Shown: positions 58,252 to 64,000 of the stretch, one piece after another
Layout of the letters: every line of letters begins with the position of its first letter
How positions within the stretch are numbered: the first letter of the stretch is position 1
Assembly: GCF_041381155.1 (NCBI RefSeq)
Contig: NC_091135.1
Location: forward strand, 66,987,067 to 67,051,066
Length of the DNA stretch: 64,000 nucleotides
Direction: 5' to 3'
Origin: Argopecten irradians
Lineage: Eukaryota; Mollusca; Bivalvia; Pectinida; Pectinidae
Program-made: the position numbers and the translations under genes
The notes under the pieces: model-generated
Database searches by the model: none
Told to the model about the DNA's origin: nothing
What the model saw: the letters and a program-made list of their open reading frames with translations, nothing else

Positions 58252-59000
58252 AATACATGTAAGTCAATGCACTCGGTCGATAACATATAGTATCATACCT
58301 CAAGTGAAAATCCTGCATTCTGATTGGTCGAGAGATATTTGGTATTTTACACTATCACACGGTACGTAACATTAGAACAATAGGAAACAATAGACACGTT
58401 CGTAGCAACCCCCTAGCAACGAGTGATAGTAGTGCAAAATATTAACCGCCCGAAAAAGATGCGCACTCGTTTCTTATTTCGACGCCATCTTTGTTTTTTT
58501 GAAGCGACGCTTCAAAATTTATCTGGAGCTGTTTAGTAATAATTTTGCCAAATTAGTCTGTTTATCAATAAAAATATCATATTAAGGACGGAGCTTTCCG
58601 TTCACGTCTTTTCGCTTACCGCAAAAGCGCTATATGTTGGTTTTTATGAACCCGACGGTGATTAGGTGAACGGAAGACATGCGATTTCAAGCGTCATCGT
58701 GACATTACTAATGTTGTAAACAGACGAAGGGACGAAACCAAAACTCATTGAGATTTACATAAACGTTAAGATTTAAACACGACGAAACCAAAACTCATTG
58801 AGATTTACATAAACGTTAAGATTTAAACAAACGCAGGAGACAAGACAACAAGAATTTTCACTAAATGCTTATTGTGAGTATTATACAATTATCGACCCAT
58901 TTTCAGGTGGATACGGTGAGTTATCAACCCGAGTAAGTGATATATCCCGAGGCCGGAGGCCGAGGGTAATATCATTTTCGTTAACTCAAATAAACAAATC
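58252..59000. repeat. probable interspersed repeat, boundaries uncertain; 50-bp tandem duplication inside
   Basis: Contains CATTCTGATTGGTCGAGAG near 58316 and CCGAGGCCGGAGGCCGAGGG near 58948, phrases typical of dispersed repeats. A 50-base segment GACGAAACCAAAACTCATTG... is tandemly duplicated at 58731-58780 and 58781-58829 almost perfectly. Confidence 0.45.
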
Positions 59001-59713
59001 AACTAGCGCCCTTGTTTTGCCATCTTGGATTTTGATAATTGAAGTTTGTTACCGCTATTTCGCAAAAAATACAAATGGGATCTGTTTCAAAACATTTCAT
59101 ATGTTTAGGTTACACATAGGTATTAGTTGTGCATATTTGGGATTGATTCGTCAACAAGATGGCCAACAGGCCACCATCACTGATTTGGATATTTTAAGTT
59201 TAACAAGAGGCCGATTGGCCTTAATGGTCACCTGACTTTTCGCACAATACAACACCTCAAAGAATATAGTAGTGGCAAACAATTAAGGCATACAAAAGGA
59301 CTCTTTTAATAAAAGAAGTTTAGGTTTTGAATATATTTGATGAATTAGACCATGAATGAAGGTCCCTTGATTCCCAACATGCTAGAGTCTAATACCCAGT
59401 CTCTAGGTCTCTTAGTTATTTACAATGAGTCGTTTAAAGTTAGGTTTCGCTCAACCAAATAAATATTTTTTTTGTAAAATCCGATAAACGGAAGAGGAGG
59501 TGAAAAATATAATTAAAAATACCTCAATTTAATTTCTTAATACGTATGAGATCGAACAAATGTGTCCTGAATACAAAATTGAAGGAAATCCTTGATTTAT
59601 TACGATGTCAGGCTGACAGGATAGTATGCAAATGAAGCTGCAATGGATTGTATTGTCGAAGTTTCGCGCATGCGCATTGTTACGCACTAAAAGTAAAAAA
59701 AAAATAAAAATAA

Positions 59714-59911
59714 ATGGCTGAACGAAAGCACGTGTAAGAAAAAAATGTATCTGAATCGGCAACAAAGAGGAGGAAATCAGAATGGAATTGGTAGCACCCT
59801 AGGATATCTCTAGGGAATGAAATTCAGAGATGGCTTGTAGCAATAGAAGAAACAGAAGCCACATCTCAAGCGGAACTTGCCTGGATTCTGTTGGGACTCG
59901 TGTTGCACATG
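59714..59911 (+). pseudogene. decayed first exon of a repetitive (transposon-related) gene family
   Basis: From ATG to a GTAAAT donor there are exactly 66 codons in one frame, broken by two stops (TAA at codon 8, TAG at codon 28). The readable parts are MAERKHV, then VSESATKRRKSEWNW, then HPRISLGNEIQRWLVAIEE and AELAWILLGLVLH. The layout basic Lys/Arg stretch - RISLG.E..RW - SDAEL/QAELA..LL resembles N-terminal exons of repetitive zinc-finger/transposase-like families seen in fish and invertebrates. That link is from memory of the pattern and unverified. Confidence 0.5.
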
Positions 59912-59914
59912 GTA

Positions 59915-61650
59915 AATTTAATTTCAACATATATGCCAGCGCACATACAGCGGCAGACTAACTACATATATGTTTAATGTACTAAGCTAGCGAGCGTATG
60001 TAACTAACACGAAGTGTCTTAGATTATATGATATGTATACACAATCCATCGCACTTCGATTCGTTGCCGTTGCTTTTTTTCGGACTAGTTTTGGAAAAAT
60101 CAAAGTGCCAACCACTCATACTATACATAAGTGTGCAGTGTTGAATTTCGGAGTTTAATAAAAAAATATTCACGATATACCGTATTTATTTCATGATATT
60201 TGAAGTTTTTCAAGAACAATAAGTTGTCCTGAAATAACTGTAATAAATTTTATTTCTAAATTATTTTTGAAATAACGAGTTCAACACCAATGAAACCGTA
60301 AAGAATCTGAGTATCATTTTTTTATAATTCTTTATTAATTGCTAAATTATCAATTTCATCAAAGTCTCTTCAAAGACAAAAAAATGATAAGTAAACATTT
60401 TCGTATTTTAATATCCACTCAACATTGAAGAATATTTTCGGAAAAATATAACATTAGAAATATTACCATTACCGGATATGTTTTGGTTTCCTTTTTAGAA
60501 AACTAACATGGGTTGCTTTGACGACTTTTGACAAATAAATCATGGCCAGATACTTTTGCCAAATAAAAGGTACATTATTTCATTACGTATATCACTCGGA
60601 TTTCTTTTAAATTCACAAGAACGCTAGCCGTTAACATCAAGAAAACTTCATGTAATGTATCGGACTTGAGCAAGTCTTCGTAATATTACCGTACAGAACA
60701 TTTATCGTGAGTTTTGCTTTGCCGACTTTTGACTTATAATAAAACATGGCCATATACGTTTGTCAAGTAAAGGGTACATTATTTGGTTACTTATAACAGT
60801 CAAATTTCTTTTGAATTCATAAGAACGCTATCATCAAGAAAACTTCCTGCAATACATCGGACTTTAACAAGTCTTCATAAGGCTACCGTACATTTCACGG
60901 CAATATAAGTTCATTTGTCACTTTAAGTTGCTCGTACATAAATAGATATACATTTTTCTGTATATTATCATTATATTTTGTAAGTTTATGTTGATAGATT
61001 TACTGCGCAATAATATCTCAGATATAGTTCGTCAATACAACCAACACTAAAAACTTTATACGCGTTATAAGAACTTTCTTTTGCAGTTACCTTCCTAACA
61101 TTTGATTACAATAATCGATCATTAGCATGAATTACGTAAAATTTAAATAAACATTCACACTCCAAAATCCACCGAAAGTCTGTCGCGGAGGAAGACAGCG
61201 AAGAAGGCGTTGTTCGTGATTTTCGGGAAGACCAGTGTTCTCGGAGTAATACAAATATCATAGAGTTCCATCTGAACACTTAAAACACTCCATCCATGGT
61301 GTATACGTATGTACAAATTCTATGTCTGTGGTTTTGAATATTGGGGTTTTATTTTTTCATACCATCAAGTATTACGTGAAATGAACAAAATGAACAACTT
61401 TTAATTTTCATCGCGGAGTGGTTTCATTGTTTTGATGTGCACAGGCTCTCCGAGCGTACCTAAGAGTGCTGTTTCACAGCATCAAAAATACGTCATGTTC
61501 TATGTAAAGCTTGATTCGCTCTATTTTTCTGGTCAAGCTAGGCAACTGACCACCCATATTGTTCGCTGTATGTGCATCGAAAATGATCTGAAGATTATAT
61601 CTATGTACAGGATAAATTTCAATTTCGTAGTATTTATATTTCATTTGGCG
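59915..61650. other. no gene; one degenerate ~200-bp tandem duplication
   Basis: AT-rich sequence. The stretch starting GGTTGCTTTGACGACTTTTGAC at 60511 recurs from about 60711 (GTTTTGCTTTGCCGACTTTTGAC) to 60898, sharing CATGGCCA-ATAC, GGTACATTATTT, CAAGAACGCTA and CATCAAGAAAACTTC at a ~200-base period with many differences. Confidence 0.6.
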
Positions 61651-61654
61651 TAAC

Positions 61655-62975
61655 CTACCTTTAAAGATTTGAGCCTATTTGACATCTGTGACATTGAATG
61701 AATGTCAATGTCATTCATTTGAACAAACTAGGTAGCCCTTCTTCCAAGCATGCTGCAGGCCCAATATGAGTACTCTGGGCCTTTCGGTTCTTGAGAAGAA
61801 GTCATTAAATTTTTAAACCTTTTTGGCCCCTGCGACCTTGAATGAAGATCAATGTCATTCATTTGAAGAAACCTGCTAGTACTTCATCCCAGCATGCTAC
61901 AGGCCAAATATCAGTACCCTTGGCATTTCGGTTAATGAGAAGAAGTCGTTTAAAGATTTTAGCCTATTTGACCCCTGTGACCTTGAATGAAGGTCAATGC
62001 CATTCATTTGAACAAACTTTGGTAGTCATTCATCCCAGCATATCATAGGACCAATATCAGGTCGCTAGGCCTCTTAGTTATTCACAAGAAGTTGTTTGAA
62101 GATTTTAGCCTATTTGACCCCTGCGACCTTGAATGAACATCAAGGTCATTCATTTGAACAAATTTGGTAGCCCTTTATCCCAGCATGCTACAGGCCCAAT
62201 ATGAGTACTCTGGGCCTTTCGGTTCTTGAGAAGAAGTCATTAAATTTTTAAACCTTTTTGGCCCCTGCGACCTTGAATGAAGATCAATGTCATTCATTTG
62301 AAGAAACCTGCTAGTACTTCATCCCAGCATGCTACAGGCCAAATATCAGTACCCTTGGCATTTCGGTTAATGAGAAGAAGTCGTTTAAAGATTTTAGCCT
62401 ATTTGACCCCTGTGACCTTGAATGAAGGTCAATGCCATTCATTTGAACAAACTTTGGTAGTCATTCATCCCAGCATATCATAGGACCAATATCAGGTCTC
62501 TAGGCCTCTTAGTTATTCACAAGAAGTTGTTTGAAGATTTTAGCCTATTTGACCCCTGCGACCTTGAATGAACATCAAGGTCATTCATTTGAACAAATTT
62601 GGTAGCCCTTTATCCCAGCATGCTACAGGCCAAATATCAGTACCCTAGGCATTTCGGCTAATGAGAAAAAGTCGTTTAAAGATTTTAGCCTATTTGACCC
62701 CTGTGACCTTGAATGAAGATCAAGGTCATTCATTTGAACAAATTTGGTAGCCCTTTAACCCAGCATGCCGCAGGCCCAATATGAGTACCCAGGGCCTTTT
62801 GGTTCTTGACAAGAAGTCGTTTAAAATTTAATCTTTTTGACCCCTGTGACCTTGAATGAAGGTCAATGTCATTCATTTGAACAGACTTTGTAGCACTTCA
62901 TCTCATGCTACAGGTTAAATATCAGTACCCTACGCCTTTCTGTTATTGAGAAGAAGTCGTTTGAATGAAAAGTTT
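61655..62975. repeat. ~145-bp tandem repeat, about 9 monomers, with a 435-bp higher-order unit
   Basis: The monomer reads TTTAGCCTATTTGACCCCTG, then TGACCTTGAATGAAGGTCAA, then CATTCATTTGAACAAACTTTGG, then CCCAGCATGCTACAGGCC... The CAGCATGCTACAGG box recurs at roughly 61745, 61890, 62034, 62179, 62325, 62469, 62614, 62760 and 62898. The block 61780-62200 is repeated 435 bases later with almost no changes, for example a single G/T difference in CAGGTCG/TCTAGG. A 68-codon open frame occurs identically in both copies and is an artefact. Confidence 0.93.
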
Positions 62976-63060
62976 ACGGACGGCGCATGGCTCACGGCGC
63001 ACAACGACGGACGAAGCATGATAAATATAAGTCTTCCTGACACTTCTGGTCAGATGACCT

Positions 63061-64000
63061 AGAAAGAGAAAAGATCATTCTTTCCATTGCCAGACATAGA
63101 TTATTCTTTGGCGGGGCGCCAAGATCTTTCTCTGAATGGGTAAACTAGATGGCAAACTGTTTTTCTAAAAAAAATTATAAAGCATCAATTTTGAATATTA
63201 AATAAGGTTGGTCAATATTTCAAGCAAATGATTCAATATAGGACGATATCGGTTTGTGGTACAATATATCCACCTACATAGTGTGATTTGGTGGATGCTA
63301 TACAATTATTTGGTCATTAGCAACTTATGATCTAAAACCATGTCCACGAAACTGACATTTGAAGTCTTGCGGAAATGATGTCTTAGTGATACAATCAAAG
63401 TGTTAAATTGTTTGTTGATGATACATATAGGAACACAAAAGAACTATTATGGACGTATTCTATCTAATCAAGTCAAAACATGCTCTGTTCGGTTCTGTAG
63501 GAGCATTGAATGGCGTCATGATTCTTAATTGTGACGAAATTCTTATTAGTACATGTATACAATTTCCATTTTAATCGAATAACAATTAGACCAATCTTTG
63601 TAAGACGGGGCATCACTTTGGGCCGTTTGGGCCACTCAGTGATAAGCAAAAAGGTTTGCATGGAAATATATTAGGGTCGGCTGCATAGTGTATGTTATTC
63701 AGAATATATGGTGTTTTGTGGGCTCATGGTAATTTCAGAGGTCAAAGGGTAAAAACCACATTTTCATTGTTTAAGTCCTAATCAATTAAATATTAGAATA
63801 GAGATAGTTTTTGCAGCTTTTGCATCTTTTGCATGTAAATATTGGGTTTGTGAAGTTCAGTTCAGAAACCTGACGAAAAATTCAATAAGTAGGTCACAGT
63901 GACCTAGTTAAGTATTTGTTTTATTTTAGCATTAAAAACTAAATATTTTTGCTGAAAACTAGGATTTTTCAACAATTTCATAGCTTGAGATTTGTGTTTA
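63061..64000. other. no gene recognised
   Basis: AT-rich sequence to the window edge. It contains the palindrome AGGTCAC-A-GTGACCT at 63891-63905. No exon-like segment is supported. Confidence 0.5.
63891..63905. promoter_or_regulatory. ERE-type palindrome AGGTCACAGTGACCT
   Basis: It is an exact match to the nuclear-receptor inverted half-site arrangement AGGTCAnnnTGACCT. It lies in non-coding DNA with no gene in sight, so function is unproven; it may be part of a dispersed repeat. Confidence 0.3.

Larger units (their letters stand above)
59190..63060. mobile_element. composite bivalve-type repeat with inverted GGTCACCTGAC ends
   Basis: The left part (59190-59465) has TAACAAGAGGCCGATTGGCC, GGTCACCTGAC (59226-59236) and one diverged 145-bp-type monomer. 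The right part (61655-63060) holds the array and ends GTCAGATGACC (63049-63059), an inverted match at 10 of 11 bases. The middle (59470-61650) is unrelated sequence, possibly inserted. Treating it as a single element is inference. Confidence 0.45.

Overview
This is a eukaryotic, AT-rich, repeat-dominated window. Small exons with GT-AG junctions are scattered among nested transposons and long minisatellite arrays. The repeat style suggests a marine bivalve mollusc: 145-bp 'GACCTTGAATGAAGGTCAA' repeats, TGTCCGTCCG-bearing repeats, a DIRS-type retroelement and a 2A-bearing LINE. That assignment is my inference; no sequence here proves a species.

Two host genes can be supported, both on the minus strand. 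(1) A cytosolic glutathione S-transferase, theta-like, has three exons at 19247-19377, 2334-2453 and 292-658. Their splice phases match and they encode 205 residues from within the N-terminal thioredoxin fold to the stop. The first exon, with the catalytic Ser/Tyr, was not found. (2) A TLC-domain multi-pass membrane protein has two exons at 53620-53834 and 40323-41433, encoding 441 residues.

Region by region. 0-2.5 kb: GST 3' exons, with an inverted-repeat-bounded element (840-2001) between them. 2.5-19.2 kb: a 16.8-kb GST intron holding a nested stack. A minus-strand CR1/L2-like LINE (about 5358-17900) with EN and RT domains and a 2A-like motif is split by an 8,958-bp foldback-type DNA transposon (6514-15471) with a perfect 9-bp target-site duplication. 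That transposon's arms are tandem repeats, and its centre holds a decayed DIRS-type (RT-RNase H-tyrosine recombinase) retroelement. 19.4-25.7 kb: mostly non-coding, with two copies of a ~470-510 bp interspersed element (family 'P', for its CCTGCAGG end). 25.8-27.2 kb: 24-bp minisatellite. 27.2-36.3 kb: non-coding, with short hairpin repeats, 21-bp and 45-bp arrays and a hAT-like remnant. 36.3-39.9 kb: 36-bp minisatellite just downstream of the TLC gene. 40.3-53.8 kb: TLC gene, whose intron contains family-P copies, a 22-bp minisatellite (42.7-44.0 kb) and a 5.2-kb 43-bp minisatellite. 54.5-57.1 kb: a family-P copy interrupted twice by TTAA-targeting elements, one of which contains a 41-bp minisatellite built from its own terminus. 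57.2-64 kb: hairpins, a decayed exon of a repetitive gene family, and a bivalve-type 145-bp repeat array with a 435-bp higher-order period.

The strongest theme is mechanistic. Two minisatellites (22 bp and 41 bp) can be traced to the terminal sequences of transposons in the same window, and others sit directly beside transposon copies. TE termini therefore appear to seed tandem arrays here.
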